Assembly: GCA_903934795.1 (NCBI GenBank)
Contig: CAIZPE010000165.1
Coordinates: 1 to 49,747 of the forward strand
Length of the DNA stretch: 49,747 bases
From: an uncultured bacterium
GTDB taxonomy: Bacteria > Pseudomonadota > Gammaproteobacteria > Burkholderiales > Burkholderiaceae_E
Reading direction: 5' to 3'
This document shows positions 37,094 to 49,747 of the stretch, piece after piece. Below the pieces are notes generated by a model that saw only the letters and a program-made list of their open reading frames with translations, was not told the DNA's origin and searched no databases. Position 1 is the stretch's first letter; every line of letters starts with the position of its first letter. The translations under genes were made by a program, and so were the position numbers.

Positions 37094-38686
37094 ATGCTCC
37101 ACAGCCTGACTTGCCTTGGCGGCATGGTGACCGCCCCCCATCACCTCGCCGCTCAGGCGGGCCTCTCGGTGCTTCGCGATGGCGGCAATGCCGTCGAGGC
37201 GATGGTGGCCGCGGCCGCCGCCATTGCGGTGGTCTATCCGCACATGAACAGCATCGGCGGCGACGGCTTCTGGCTGATCGCCGAGCCGGGACGCGATCCG
37301 GTCGCGGTGCGGGCCTGCGGGGCTGCGGCTGCGCTGGCCACGCCGCAGTTCTATGCTGATCACGGCGACGCCGCGATCCCCACCCGCGGATCGCGGGCGG
37401 CGCTCACGGCAGCCGGCGCGGTGGGTGGCTGGGCGCGTGCGCTGGCCGTGGCGGCGCCGTGGGGCAAGCCGCTGCCGCTGACGCGGCTGCTCGCCGAGGC
37501 CCGTCATCACGCCCGACAGGGCGTGCCGGTGACCCGGTCTCAGGTGGCGCTCACCGCCAGCAAATGGGCCGAGTGCGCCCAGGTGAGCGGCTTTGCCGAG
37601 ACCTTCGCACCGCGCGGCCTGCCGGTGCTCAACGATGTCATCGCCAATCCGCGGCTCGGCGACACCCTCGAGCAACTCGGCCGCGCCGGGCTCGATGACT
37701 TCTACCGGGGCGATCTCGCCCGCAGCATGGCAGCCGATCTCGAGAGCGTTGGCAGCCCGGTCCGGCTGGCCGACCTGCAGGCCTGCCGTGCCGAGGTGGT
37801 ACCAGCCCTGTCGGTCGCCGTGTCGGCTGGCCGCATCTTCAACCAGCCGCCACCCACCCAGGGCGTGTCATCGCTGGCCATCCTGGGCATTTTCGACCGA
37901 CTGGGCGTGACCGAGGCCGAGGGCTTCGAGCATCTGCACGGGCTGGTGGAGTCCACCAAGCAGGCCTTCCTGTGGCGCAACGCCCATGTGGGCGATCCCG
38001 CCCTGATGGCGGTGCGTGGCGCCGATCCGCAGGCCTTCCTGTCGGACGCTTCGCTGGCCGCCCGCGCCGCGCGGATCGACACGCGCCGGGCCGCGCCCTG
38101 GCCGCAGCCCACCCTGCCCGGTGACACCATCTGGATGGGCACCGCTGACGCTTCCGGGCGGGTGTGCAGCTACATCCAGAGCATCTACTGGGAATTCGGC
38201 AGCGGCGTGGTGCTGGCCGGGTCCGGCGTCAACTGGCAGAACCGCGGCGCGAGCTTCACGCTGGGCCCCGGGCCCAACCAGCTCGGGCCGGGCCGTTTGC
38301 CGTTCCATACGCTCAACCCGGCCATGGCCCGGCTGCGCGATGGCCGCACCCTGGCCTACGGCACCATGGGCGGTGAAGGTCAGCCTCAGACCCAGGCGGC
38401 GGTGTTCAGCCGTCATGTGCTCTTCGGGCAGAACCTGCAGGCCGCGGTCAGTGCGCCGCGCTGGCTGCTCGGCCGCACCTGGGGCGAGGAGAGCACCAAC
38501 CTGAAAGTCGAGTCACGGGTGGAGCCGGCGGTGATCGCCAGGCTGCGCGCCGCCGGTCACGATGTCCAGGTGGTGGGCGCCTATGAGGACATGATGGGCC
38601 ACGCGGGCGCGGTGCAGGTGCACCCCGGCGGCGTGATCGAGGGCGCCACCGACCCACGGGCCGATGGCGTCTGCGCTGGCTTCTAG
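37094..38686 (+). CDS. Gamma-glutamyltransferase family protein, no signal peptide
   Basis: The product has 530 residues, starting at the ATG after AGGAA. The Ntn-hydrolase precursor layout is present: [31 protein letters not shown] near the N-terminus, then the expected self-cleavage site at Thr-345 in PGDTIWMG, which would release a roughly 185-residue small subunit with [10 protein letters not shown] and a final GATDPRADG. The usual TTHxS motif is changed to DTIWMG, so the second Thr and the His are missing. There is no secretion signal, so it is probably cytosolic and of the YwrD-like branch. Substrate may be a gamma-glutamyl compound other than glutathione. Its stop overlaps that of atpC. 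Confidence 0.85.
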   Translation: MLHSLTCLGGMVTAPHHLAAQAGLSVLRDGGNAVEAMVAAAAAIAVVYPHMNSIGGDGFWLIAEPGRDPVAVRACGAAAALATPQFYADHGDAAIPTRGSRAALTAAGAVGGWARALAVAAPWGKPLPLTRLLAEARHHARQGVPVTRSQVALTASKWAECAQVSGFAETFAPRGLPVLNDVIANPRLGDTLEQLGRAGLDDFYRGDLARSMAADLESVGSPVRLADLQACRAEVVPALSVAVSAGRIFNQPPPTQGVSSLAILGIFDRLGVTEAEGFEHLHGLVESTKQAFLWRNAHVGDPALMAVRGADPQAFLSDASLAARAARIDTRRAAPWPQPTLPGDTIWMGTADASGRVCSYIQSIYWEFGSGVVLAGSGVNWQNRGASFTLGPGPNQLGPGRLPFHTLNPAMARLRDGRTLAYGTMGGEGQPQTQAAVFSRHVLFGQNLQAAVSAPRWLLGRTWGEESTNLKVESRVEPAVIARLRAAGHDVQVVGAYEDMMGHAGAVQVHPGGVIEGATDPRADGVCAGF

Positions 38687-39108
38687 TTCCTGTTGCCGCG
38701 CAGTCGCCGCAGCGCGGCGATCTGCGCCGCCATGACCGCAAACTCCGACTGCGCGCGGGCGAAATCGATATCGGTCTTGGCGTTGGCCATCGCTTCTTCA
38801 GCAGCCTTCTTGGCGCTTTCGGCCTTGGCCTCGTCGAGGTCATGGCCACGAATGGCGGTGTCGGCCAGCACGGTGACCCGGCTGGGCTGAACCTCGAGGA
38901 TGCCGCCCGCCACGAAGACGAACTCTTCGTCGGCGCGGCCGGCCACCTTGATGCGGACCGCGCCCGGACGAATGCGGGTGATCAGCGGCGTGTGCTGTGG
39001 ATAGATGCCGAGCTCGCCGGTTTCGCCCGGCAGGGCGACGAACTCCGCCTCGCCCTCGAAGATCGAGGCCTCGGCGCTGACGACATCGACATGAATGGTG
39101 CTGGCCAT
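38683..39108 (-). CDS. atpC: ATP synthase F1 epsilon subunit
   Basis: The product has 141 residues from the ATG at 39108, in line with epsilon subunits. The N-terminal beta-sandwich ([38 protein letters not shown]) is followed by the two-helix C-terminal domain rich in Ala, Lys and Glu. Epsilon sits in the central stalk and inhibits ATP hydrolysis. It is the last gene of the operon. Its TAG overlaps by 4 bases the stop of the convergent gamma-glutamyltransferase gene, so there is no room for a separate terminator. Confidence 0.95.
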   Translation of the reverse strand: MASTIHVDVVSAEASIFEGEAEFVALPGETGELGIYPQHTPLITRIRPGAVRIKVAGRADEEFVFVAGGILEVQPSRVTVLADTAIRGHDLDEAKAESAKKAAEEAMANAKTDIDFARAQSEFAVMAAQIAALRRLRGNRN

Positions 39109-39180
39109 GGGGGATCCTTCCGGAGCCCGCCGGGGGTCGGCCGCACTGGGTGCGGCACCAACCCCGGGGCGGTCGGGCAA

Positions 39181-40587
<1,407 letters not shown>

Positions 40588-40643
40588 TCAGTCTCTGAAT
40601 GTCTTGCGTTCCGGGGGCTGGATGACCACGGGCCCGGCCGGAA

Positions 40644-41513
40644 TCAAACCGCCGCCGCGCCGGCCACGATCTCGGAGAGTTCCTTGGTGATCGCGGCCTG
40701 ACGGGCCTTGTTGTAGGTGAGCTGCAGATCGTTGATGACCTTCTTGGCGTTGTCCGACGCGGCCTTCATGGCCACCATGCGAGCGCTCTGCTCGCTGGCC
40801 ATGTTCTCGGCCACCGCCTGGTACACCAGCGACTCGATGTAGCGCACCAGAAGGTCATCGAGCACGGCCTGCGCATCGGGCTCGTAGAGGTAGTCCCAGG
40901 AATACTCGCGCGAGGATTCCTGCAGGCGCTCCGGCGACAGCGGCAGCAGCTGCTCGATCACCGGTTCCTGCTTCATGGTGTTGATGAAGCGGGTGTAGCA
41001 GAGGAAGACCTGGTCGATCTCACCCCGGGTATAGGCATCGAGTTGCACCTTGATCGGCCCGATCAGCTTCTCGAGGTGCGGGGTATCGCCCATCTGGACC
41101 ACCTGCGACACCACCTTGGCGCCGATGCGGTTCAGGAAGCCCAGGCCCTTGCTGCCGACGGCGGTGGTGATCACCGTCTCACCCGCGGTGCTGAGTTCCT
41201 TCAGCTTGGCGGTGACCGCCCGCAGGATGTTGGTGTTCAGGCCGCCGCACAGGCCCTTGTCGGTGGTGACCACGATCAGGCCGGCGGCCTTCACGGAGTC
41301 GTGGTGGACCAGGAAGGGGTGACGGTACTCGGGGTTGGCGGTGGCCAGGTGCGCCGCGATGTTGCGGATCTTGTCCGCATACGGACGCGCCCGACGCATG
41401 CGCTCCTGCGCCTTGCGCATCTTGGAGGCCGCGACCATCTCCATCGCCTTGGTGATCTTGCGCGTGTTCTGCACGCTCTTGATCTTGGTCCGGATCTCTT
41501 TGCTTCCGGGCAT
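40644..41513 (-). CDS. atpG: ATP synthase F1 gamma subunit
   Basis: The product has 289 residues. The N-terminal helix [20 protein letters not shown] and the C-terminal helix ending in [19 protein letters not shown] are the coiled pair that rotates inside the alpha/beta ring, and [10 protein letters not shown] is the conserved central motif. Spacing of 90 bases to atpA and 65 to atpD. Confidence 0.97.
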   Translation of the reverse strand: MPGSKEIRTKIKSVQNTRKITKAMEMVAASKMRKAQERMRRARPYADKIRNIAAHLATANPEYRHPFLVHHDSVKAAGLIVVTTDKGLCGGLNTNILRAVTAKLKELSTAGETVITTAVGSKGLGFLNRIGAKVVSQVVQMGDTPHLEKLIGPIKVQLDAYTRGEIDQVFLCYTRFINTMKQEPVIEQLLPLSPERLQESSREYSWDYLYEPDAQAVLDDLLVRYIESLVYQAVAENMASEQSARMVAMKAASDNAKKVINDLQLTYNKARQAAITKELSEIVAGAAAV

Positions 41514-41603
41514 GTGGGGTCCTTGTGGGGTCCTCGTGGGGCGGTGTCGGCGCCGTGGATGGGGACGCCCCGCCGCGGCGGGGCGCCGTCCGTGGGAGCT
41601 GCG

Positions 41604-43145
<1,542 letters not shown>

Positions 43146-43191
43146 GAGACTCTCCTGATTCCTTGGTGCGCGTCGGTGAAAAGCCGCCGCG

Positions 43192-43725
43192 TTATGCCTT
43201 CAGCACGCCTGCCAGCTGCGCGAGCTTGCCGCGCACCGACGCATCCATGACCTCGTCGCCGACCCGCACGGAGACCCCTCCGATGAGATCGGCATCGACC
43301 GACACCTTGACCTTCACCTGCCGGCCGTACTTCGCCTGCAGCGTGCCGGTCACCTCGGCCACCTGGGCGTCGGTGAGCGGAAACGCCGAGGTGACATGGG
43401 CGTCGACGATGTTCTCGTGACCGCTGCGCAGGGTCTCGAAGTGCCGGGCGATGTCCGGCAGGACCGACAACCGCTCGTTCTCGGCCAGCACCTGCACGAA
43501 GTTGAACTGCTGCGGCTCGAGCTGCCCGCAGGTCTCGGCCACCAGCTGCGCCACCTGGGCGGTGCTCAGCCGGGGGTTGCTCAGCAGTTCGCGCGCGGCG
43601 TCGTTGCCGGCCACCGAGGCCAGACGCGACAGGGCATCGGACCACGAAGGCAGCGAACCCGCGTCACGGGCCAGCTTGAAGACCGCTTCGGCGTAGGGGC
43701 GGGCGATGGTGAGTGACTCGGCCAT
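43192..43725 (-). CDS. atpH: ATP synthase F1 delta subunit
   Basis: The product has 177 residues. The N-terminal six-helix domain begins [18 protein letters not shown] and the C-terminal part carries [20 protein letters not shown] and the glycine-rich [20 protein letters not shown] motif of OSCP/delta. It links the peripheral stalk to the F1 head. The gene starts 9 bases after the atpF stop. Confidence 0.97.
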   Translation of the reverse strand: MAESLTIARPYAEAVFKLARDAGSLPSWSDALSRLASVAGNDAARELLSNPRLSTAQVAQLVAETCGQLEPQQFNFVQVLAENERLSVLPDIARHFETLRSGHENIVDAHVTSAFPLTDAQVAEVTGTLQAKYGRQVKVKVSVDADLIGGVSVRVGDEVMDASVRGKLAQLAGVLKA

Positions 43726-43734
43726 GCTCGGGTC

Positions 43735-44208
43735 CTAGCGCAGTTCGTTCTTCAGGTCGGCCAGCAGATCGGCGTGACGGTTCGCGTCGATCTCGCGGCG
43801 CAGGATGCGCTCGGCACCGGCAACCGCCAGCTGGGCGACCTGATCACGAAGCTGGTCCTTGGCGCGCTGGGCGGCCAGGGCGGCTTCGTCTTCTGCGGCC
43901 TTCTTGGCCGCCGCCACGATCCGGCCGGCTTCGGCGCGGGCTTCTTCGAGCAGCTGGCCCGCCTGGCGCTCGGCACCCGAACGCACTTCGGCCGCGCCGT
44001 CGCGGGCCTGCTTGAGCTCGTCGGCCACGCGGCGCTCGGCCGAGGCAAGATCTGCCTTGGCCTTGTCGGCAGCCGCCAGACCGTCGGCGATGCGCTTGCT
44101 GCGCTCATCGAGGGACCGGGTGATCGGCGGCCAGACGAACCTGGCGGTGAACCACCAGAGCGCCACGAAGACGACGATCTGGACGATCAACGTCGCATTG
44201 ATGTTCAC
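43735..44208 (-). CDS. atpF: ATP synthase Fo b subunit
   Basis: The product has 157 residues. One N-terminal membrane helix (IVQIVVFVALWWFTARFVWPPI) is followed by a long charged helix with Ala-rich heptads, the dimeric peripheral stalk. The start is a GTG at 44208 with AGGAAG 7 bases upstream, chosen because NINATLIVQ is the standard b-subunit beginning. Confidence 0.96.
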   Translation of the reverse strand: MNINATLIVQIVVFVALWWFTARFVWPPITRSLDERSKRIADGLAAADKAKADLASAERRVADELKQARDGAAEVRSGAERQAGQLLEEARAEAGRIVAAAKKAAEDEAALAAQRAKDQLRDQVAQLAVAGAERILRREIDANRHADLLADLKNELR

Positions 44209-44252
44209 GACTGACTTCCTTTACTGGAGAAGTCGGGAGGATGGAACCCGGT

Positions 44253-45418
<1,166 letters not shown>

Positions 45419-45433
45419 GGCTTCTGTGTGCTT

Positions 45434-45841
45434 CTAGGTATCCGTTGACGACCTCGGTACTTCAGGACCACTGCCCCGGGGCGGCCAGTTCAGTGGCGCA
45501 TCCCGGACCAGCAGCAGCGCGAACAGCGGCACCTTCAGGGCCACGATCAGGCCCAGGACCAGTGGCAACCACCGGACCTCGGGCATGACATGAACCACCC
45601 AGGCCAGCAGACCGGCGGTAAGGCCGATCTTGGCGAACTCGCCCAGGAAGAACACCGCCGGGTAGGACTCCGGCGAGCGACCTTTCTGCAGGGCGAGCCT
45701 CAGGGCGAACAACCCGTTGGGAACCACCGCCGCCATGCCGCCGAGCGCGAAAAAAAACGCGCTCGTCCAGTTGAACGCCAGCCCGGTGAGAACACCGAGC
45801 ACACTGACGGCTCCAACCTGCAAACCCACGGCAGCAAACAT
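45434..45841 (-). CDS. atpI: ATP synthase assembly protein AtpI
   Basis: The product has 135 residues with four membrane helices: GAVSVLGVLTGLAF, ALGGMAAVVPNGLFALRLAL, FAKIGLTAGLLAWVV and LPLVLGLIVALKVPLFALLL. First gene of the atp operon; AtpI proteins help assemble the c ring and possibly handle Mg2+. The ATG at 45841 has no clear ribosome site; a slightly earlier TTG is possible. The promoter found at 45879-45907 supports a start close to this point. Residues 29-31 are Phe-Phe-Phe encoded by a run of eight U between perfect inverted repeats. Confidence 0.85.
   Translation of the reverse strand: MFAAVGLQVGAVSVLGVLTGLAFNWTSAFFFALGGMAAVVPNGLFALRLALQKGRSPESYPAVFFLGEFAKIGLTAGLLAWVVHVMPEVRWLPLVLGLIVALKVPLFALLLVRDAPLNWPPRGSGPEVPRSSTDT
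45742..45765 (-). other. U8 tract flanked by perfect 8-base inverted repeats inside atpI
   Basis: In the mRNA sense, CGAGCGCG, eight U and CGCGCUCG follow each other, a hairpin with the U tract as loop. It lies within codons 27-34 of atpI. Such a homopolymer is the only long one seen in this GC-rich window. Confidence 0.6.
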
Positions 45842-45878
45842 GATTGTTGCGTCGGCTTGCGACAGGCAAAGACTTGAG

Positions 45879-45907
45879 ATTTTAAGGGTTTGCCCCAAGG
45901 GGGTCAA
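45879..45907 (-). promoter_or_regulatory. Sigma70-type promoter of the atp operon
   Basis: On the minus strand TTGACC (45907-45902) and TAAAAT (45884-45879) are separated by exactly 17 bases; both differ by one base from the sigma70 consensus. The predicted transcript start near 45872 leaves a leader of about 30 bases before the atpI ATG. It is the best promoter match I found in the window. Confidence 0.68.
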
Positions 45908-46043
45908 ATCAGACCCTGCTGCGCGCTGTCCGCGACGGCCCGGCCGGAGGACCAAAGACCCCACGCGGCGTTGCGCCGCAGCATCCGCCCGCAGCCCGGG
46001 CGGCGCATGATCCGCCATCGTTCCCTTCGACGCGGAGACCGTC

Positions 46044-47069
46044 ATGCGCGCCCTCGCCTGGAAGCTTTGCCTGTGCGCCTGCCTGCTCGGCGCCGCCCCC
46101 CTGCACGCGCAATCGCCCGCGCAACCCGGCGCGGCCCAGGGTTCCGTCCCGACCGATCCCGCGCGACGCGCGGCTGCCGTGGCCGCCGTGGTGCGCGTGG
46201 ATGCCACCGCGATCGCCGACGCGCCCAGCGCCGCCTCGCTCGGCCCGCGGCGCAGCGGCTCGGGCGTGATCATCGGCGAGCGGCTGGTGCTCACCATCGG
46301 CTACCTGCTGCTCGAGACCGAGACCGTGGAGGTCACCACCGGCGATGGCCGGCGCCTGCCGGCCACGGTGGCCGGCTACGACCATGCCAGCGGTTTCGGG
46401 CTGGTGCGCACCGCGCTGCCCCTGGGCCTGCCCGTGCTGGAGCTCGGCGATTCCGACCGGGTGGCCGAGCGCGACACCGTGCTCACCGTGGGCCAGGGTG
46501 AGCGCGAGGCCACCGAGCTGGTGGTGGTGTCGCGCAAGCCCTTCGCGGGCAGCTGGGAATACCTGCTGGAGCGGCCGATCTTCACCTTCCCGCCGGTGAA
46601 CAACTGGAGCGGCGCCGCGCTGATCGCCGGCGACGGCCGGCTGGTGGGCATCGGCTCGCTGGTGGTGAACGACGCCGGCGAAGACCGCCGCGGCCTGCCG
46701 GGCAATCTCTTCGTGCCGGTGAACCTGCTCAAGCCGATCATGGCCGACCTGCTCGCGCAGGGCCGGCGCGCGGCACCGGCGCAGCCCTGGCTGGGCATGA
46801 GCACGGAGTTCGTCCGCGGCAACCTGATGGTGGTGCGGGTCTCGCGCGGCAGCCCGGCCGAGCGCGCCGGCGTGGATCCCGGCGACATCGTGCTGTCGGT
46901 GGGCGGCCAGCGGGTGGCCGGCCAGGCCGATTTCTACCGGCGGCTCTGGGGCCTGGGGCCGGCCGGCACCGAGGTCACGCTGCGGCTGCTCAAGGGCGGC
47001 GAGGTGCGCGAGCTGCCGGTGCGCTCGGTGGACCGCGCCGAGACCCTGGCGCGACCCACCGGGGTGTGA
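46044..47069 (+). CDS. S1C (HtrA-like) protease homologue with a degenerate catalytic triad, plus PDZ domain
   Basis: The product has 341 residues. A Sec signal peptide covers about 1-22 (cleavage near HAQS). The trypsin-like fold is recognisable: GSGVIIGERLVLTIGYLLLE aligns with the usual 'VLTNxHV' strand but has Tyr-87 where His is expected; DHASGFGLVR has Gly-117 in place of Asp; NNWSGAAL keeps Ser-189. A PDZ domain follows (about 245-325: WLGMSTEFV, GSPAERAGVDPGDIVLSVGG). With His and Asp gone it is probably a periplasmic pseudo-protease or binding protein. GGAG precedes the ATG. It diverges from the atp operon. Confidence 0.85.
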   Translation: MRALAWKLCLCACLLGAAPLHAQSPAQPGAAQGSVPTDPARRAAAVAAVVRVDATAIADAPSAASLGPRRSGSGVIIGERLVLTIGYLLLETETVEVTTGDGRRLPATVAGYDHASGFGLVRTALPLGLPVLELGDSDRVAERDTVLTVGQGEREATELVVVSRKPFAGSWEYLLERPIFTFPPVNNWSGAALIAGDGRLVGIGSLVVNDAGEDRRGLPGNLFVPVNLLKPIMADLLAQGRRAAPAQPWLGMSTEFVRGNLMVVRVSRGSPAERAGVDPGDIVLSVGGQRVAGQADFYRRLWGLGPAGTEVTLRLLKGGEVRELPVRSVDRAETLARPTGV

Positions 47070-47076
47070 GGCCGGC

Positions 47077-47475
47077 TCAGAGCACCATCTGGGTCTGCGT
47101 GACCACCGCCACCAGCTTGCCCTCGGCGCTGGTCACGCGGGTTTCCCAGGTCTGGGTACGACGGCCCTTGTTCAGCGGCGTGGTGGTGCCGGTGACCGTG
47201 GTCTCGACCAGCGCGGGGCGAAAGAAATTGGTCTTGGACTCGATGGTGGCGGTGCCGGCGCTCTCGGGGATGTTGAGCACCGTGGCCACCGCGCCCAGCG
47301 TGTCGGCAAAGGCCATGATCGCGCCGCCGTGCAGGATGCCGCCGGCGGTGCAGAGGTCGGGCCGCACCCGCAGGGTGGCCACCACCCTGTCGGGCTCGGC
47401 CTGGACGAGGGTAAGGCCGATGAGGTCGGAGAACAGCCCGCGCAGGCGGGCTTCGAGGGCGGCGATGTCGGTCAC
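47077..47475 (-). CDS. PaaI family hotdog-fold thioesterase
   Basis: The product has 132 residues. The hotdog signature LHGGAIMAFADTLGA (about 48-62) holds the HGG loop and the catalytic Asp, followed by SKTNFFRPA and a strand-rich C-terminus. PaaI-type enzymes release acids from (aryl)acyl-CoA thioesters. The start is a GTG at 47475 that overlaps by 4 bases the stop of the upstream CoA ligase gene, so the two are translationally coupled. A ligase-thioesterase pair fits CoA-ester metabolism with recycling of stalled CoA. Confidence 0.9.
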   Translation of the reverse strand: MTDIAALEARLRGLFSDLIGLTLVQAEPDRVVATLRVRPDLCTAGGILHGGAIMAFADTLGAVATVLNIPESAGTATIESKTNFFRPALVETTVTGTTTPLNKGRRTQTWETRVTSAEGKLVAVVTQTQMVL

Positions 47476-49064
47476 AGGCGCTCCTGGGCAAGGTCACGCA
47501 GTCGGTGCTTCTGGATCTTGGTGGCGTTGGTGCCCTCGGTGACCGGAAAGGCATCGATGGCGAACACCCGCGTCGGCACCTTGTAGCGCGCCAGGCGCGC
47601 GGCCACATGCGCGCAGACCGCCGCCTCGTCGAGCACGGCGCCGGGCCGCAGCGTGACGAAGGCCACCGGCCGCAGCGCGCCCACAGTGGTCACGCCCACC
47701 ACCTGGCAGCCGTCGATGCCAGGCACCTGCTGCACGCACTCCTCGATCTCGGCCGGGCTGACCAGGAAGCCGCCGAGGCGCAGCGAATCGCCGATGCGGG
47801 CGAGGAACACGAAACGGCCGTCGGCAGTGGTGTAGCCGAGGTCGCCGGAGCGGTACCAGCCCTCGGCATCGCGGGCCTGCGCGGTGGCCTGCGGGTTGCC
47901 GAAGTACTCGACCATGATCGAACCGGGGGCGAGGAACTCGAGCTCGCCCGACTCGCCATGGGGCAGCACCCGGCCGGTCTCGGGGTCACGGGCACGCACC
48001 TGCGCGAGCGGGCTCACCGGGCGCCCTCCCGCCAGACGGCGCTCCTCGGGCGGGGCGTGCTCGGACTGGCGCGAGAACAGCGCCTGGATCTCGCTGATGC
48101 CATACAGCCCCACCACCCGCAGCCCGCGGGCGTCGGCGCGCTCGAAAAGGTCGGCCAGCGCCGGATTGAAGGCGGCGTAGCCCACGAAGCGCAGGCTGGG
48201 GTAGGCCGGCGTGCGCTCATGCAAGGCCAGCAGCTGGTCGATCGCCTCGTCGGTGGCGTTCATGTGCGTGCACTGGTGGCGCGCGATCAGCTCGGCGGCC
48301 AGCCGCGCATCCCAGGCCGGCATCATGGCGAAGGGCCGCCCGGCCGCCAGCATGGCCAGCGCGTTGCACACGCCGAACACGCCACAGAGGGGTGGCGCGA
48401 GCAGCATGGAGGAGGACGCGTCGATGCCCCAGGCGCGCACCACATCACCGGCGTGGCCGACCAGGGTGCGCTGGTCGTGCAGCACGAACTTGGGCGCCTT
48501 GGTGGTGCCCGAGGTGGTGAAGATGGCGCAGCCCAGCTGCGGCTCGGCAAGATCATGCGGGAAGGGCTCGCCGGCCACGCACGACGCGTAGCGGCTGAGC
48601 CGCGCCCGGGCGGGCAGCGCGGCGCGCAGCTCGGCCAGCCGGGCTGCGGCCTGCGGCTCGTCTTCGTCGTAGGCGATGACCGCCTCGAGGGCGGCGAGCG
48701 ACTCGGCCGGGCAGCCGGCCAGGGTGGCCACGAAATCGGCCCGGGTGAAGGCCGGCCAGGTGAGCAGCACCCGCGAGCCCGAGCGCCCGAGGATGTCGGC
48801 GAGCTCGGCGGAGCGGAAGCGGGTGTTCACGGCCACCGCGATCGCGCCCAGCCGCGCGCAGGCGAAGAAGGCGGCCAGCCAGGCGGTGGCATTGGGCAGC
48901 CACACCGCCACCCGATCGCCACGGCCCACGCCCAGCGCGTGCAGGGCACCCGCCAGCCGCGCGCTCTCGTCGGCGAGCATGGCCGGGGTGACCGGGCGAT
49001 CGCGGTCGTGGACCGCGGGCTCGTGCGGCCGGGGGTGACGGGCGAGCAGCTCGGTGAGGGTCAT
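47472..49064 (-). CDS. AMP-dependent acid-CoA ligase
   Basis: The product has 530 residues of the ANL superfamily: P-loop FTTSGTTKAPKF (182-193), VGLYGISEIQALF, GWYRSGDLGYTTADGRFVFLARIGDSLRLGG, and the C-terminal NATKIQKHRLR with the catalytic lysine. The P-loop 'TTSGTTKAPK' differs from the usual 'TSGTTGxPK', with Lys-Ala-Pro. The substrate may be an aromatic or medium-chain acid; it is not shown by the sequence. It lies between a GST gene and the thioesterase gene, all on the minus strand. Confidence 0.88.
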   Translation of the reverse strand: MTLTELLARHPRPHEPAVHDRDRPVTPAMLADESARLAGALHALGVGRGDRVAVWLPNATAWLAAFFACARLGAIAVAVNTRFRSAELADILGRSGSRVLLTWPAFTRADFVATLAGCPAESLAALEAVIAYDEDEPQAAARLAELRAALPARARLSRYASCVAGEPFPHDLAEPQLGCAIFTTSGTTKAPKFVLHDQRTLVGHAGDVVRAWGIDASSSMLLAPPLCGVFGVCNALAMLAAGRPFAMMPAWDARLAAELIARHQCTHMNATDEAIDQLLALHERTPAYPSLRFVGYAAFNPALADLFERADARGLRVVGLYGISEIQALFSRQSEHAPPEERRLAGGRPVSPLAQVRARDPETGRVLPHGESGELEFLAPGSIMVEYFGNPQATAQARDAEGWYRSGDLGYTTADGRFVFLARIGDSLRLGGFLVSPAEIEECVQQVPGIDGCQVVGVTTVGALRPVAFVTLRPGAVLDEAAVCAHVAARLARYKVPTRVFAIDAFPVTEGTNATKIQKHRLRDLAQERL

Positions 49065-49081
49065 GGCCGGATCGGCGGGCC

Positions 49082-49690
49082 TCAGGCCTTCGGGACGGTG
49101 GCCTGCATGGACGGCCGGGCGTTGAAGCCCTCGAACCAGGCCGCGGTGCGGGGATGGCCCTCGCGCCAGGCGAGCTGGGGGAAGCGCAGGTCGAGGTAGC
49201 CGAGCACGCAGCCGAGCGTGATGGTGCCGATGTCGACCCGGTCGGCCAGGCCCTCGGCCTGCGCCTCGACGCGGGCCAGGCCGGTGTGGATCTTGTCGAG
49301 CTGGCCGGCGCTCCAGTCGGACCAGCGCAGCGGCTCGGGCCGCACGCCGGTCTCGTAGCGCACCAGCAGCGCCGCGTCGAGGATGCCGTCGCCCAGCGCC
49401 TGGTCGGTGAGCGCGCGCCAGCGTGCCGGGCCGGCCGCCGGGAAAAGCCGCGCGCCGGCGCGGGCATCGAGGTACTCGCAGATCACGCGGCTGTCGTAGA
49501 GGGCATCGCCCTCGTCGGTGATCAGCGTGGGCACCTTGCCCAGGGGATTGCGCTCGACGATGCTGCGATCGCGATTGACCGGGTGGGCAGCCGAGGGCAG
49601 CAGCTCGATGCGCGCGGCCAGGCCGGTTTCATGGGCAACCACCATGCACTTGCGGACATAGGGCGAGGCGGGGGAATGGAAGAGCTTCAT
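49082..49690 (-). CDS. Glutathione S-transferase
   Basis: The product has 202 residues from the ATG at 49690 (MKLFHSPASPYVRKCMVV). The thioredoxin-like N-terminal domain has SPASPYVRK with the likely active serine, NPLGKVPTLITDEG (cis-Pro) and YDSRVICEYLD for glutathione binding; the helical C-terminal domain follows with DIGTITLGCVLGYLDLR. It resembles the YibF/beta-like bacterial GSTs. It may detoxify electrophiles or reduce peroxides. It is the first gene of the GST-ligase-thioesterase run; 57 bases of sequence without features remain to the window edge. Confidence 0.9.
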   Translation of the reverse strand: MKLFHSPASPYVRKCMVVAHETGLAARIELLPSAAHPVNRDRSIVERNPLGKVPTLITDEGDALYDSRVICEYLDARAGARLFPAAGPARWRALTDQALGDGILDAALLVRYETGVRPEPLRWSDWSAGQLDKIHTGLARVEAQAEGLADRVDIGTITLGCVLGYLDLRFPQLAWREGHPRTAAWFEGFNARPSMQATVPKA

Positions 49691-49747
49691 GGCGGCGTTC
49701 CTGGCGGGGGGTTTCGGGGCAGGCAGCAAACAGGGCAGGCGGCAGGC

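Overview
The window is about 50 kb of very GC-rich bacterial DNA with the gene content of a betaproteobacterium, most likely Burkholderiales. The basis is a tripartite tricarboxylate (Bug-type) binding protein, a PHA-granule phasin, a complete atpIBEFHAGDC operon, many acyl-CoA and aromatic catabolism enzymes, and the high GC third-position bias. The genus cannot be read from the sequence.

Layout. 1-6.4 kb: the tail of an amidohydrolase and a decayed branched-chain amino-acid binding-protein gene, then a Baeyer-Villiger type flavin monooxygenase, an SDR, a class I aminotransferase, a LysE-type exporter and a crotonase-family enzyme. 6.5-17.6 kb: a long minus-strand run with a RidA protein, four-domain-type SDR enzymes, an AcoX-like kinase, the GST-like YghU, a Bug receptor, a two-gene thiol/selenol unit, a GNAT acetyltransferase and an outer-membrane patatin. 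17.6-26.9 kb: an IlvD/Edd dehydratase, shortened mhpA and mhpB genes, a lipoprotein metallo-hydrolase, an aldehyde dehydrogenase, an acyl-CoA synthetase, tRNA-Arg(CCG), a nitroreductase and a membrane-anchored cytochrome c5. 26.9-38.7 kb: rep, priA, hemE, a ThDP enzyme, phasin, coaA and a cytosolic-type gamma-glutamyltransferase. 38.7-45.9 kb: the F1Fo ATP synthase operon on the minus strand. 46-49.7 kb: a degenerate S1C protease, a PaaI-type thioesterase, a CoA ligase and a GST.

The most notable item is a selenoprotein gene at 11941-12462 (minus). Its frame is interrupted by one TGA, at codon 92, which sits in a U-G-S-C motif followed by Cys-98 and Cys-99. A bacterial SECIS-like hairpin lies directly downstream, with a UGUAC apical loop 18 nt after the TGA. 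Read as two pieces, the gene would be annotated as two meaningless small ORFs. Its start overlaps by 4 nt (GTGA) the stop of a 483-residue protein that joins a CPTC thioredoxin-like domain to a large domain I cannot assign. A Bug solute receptor and the glutathione-dependent oxidoreductase YghU follow in the same direction. Together these look like a redox/uptake operon of unknown substrate.

A second theme is gene erosion: the livK-type gene, mhpA, mhpB and a HicB-like antitoxin remnant have all lost internal or terminal segments. This could be true decay, or deletions introduced by assembly. No insertion sequence, CRISPR array, phage gene or rRNA is visible.
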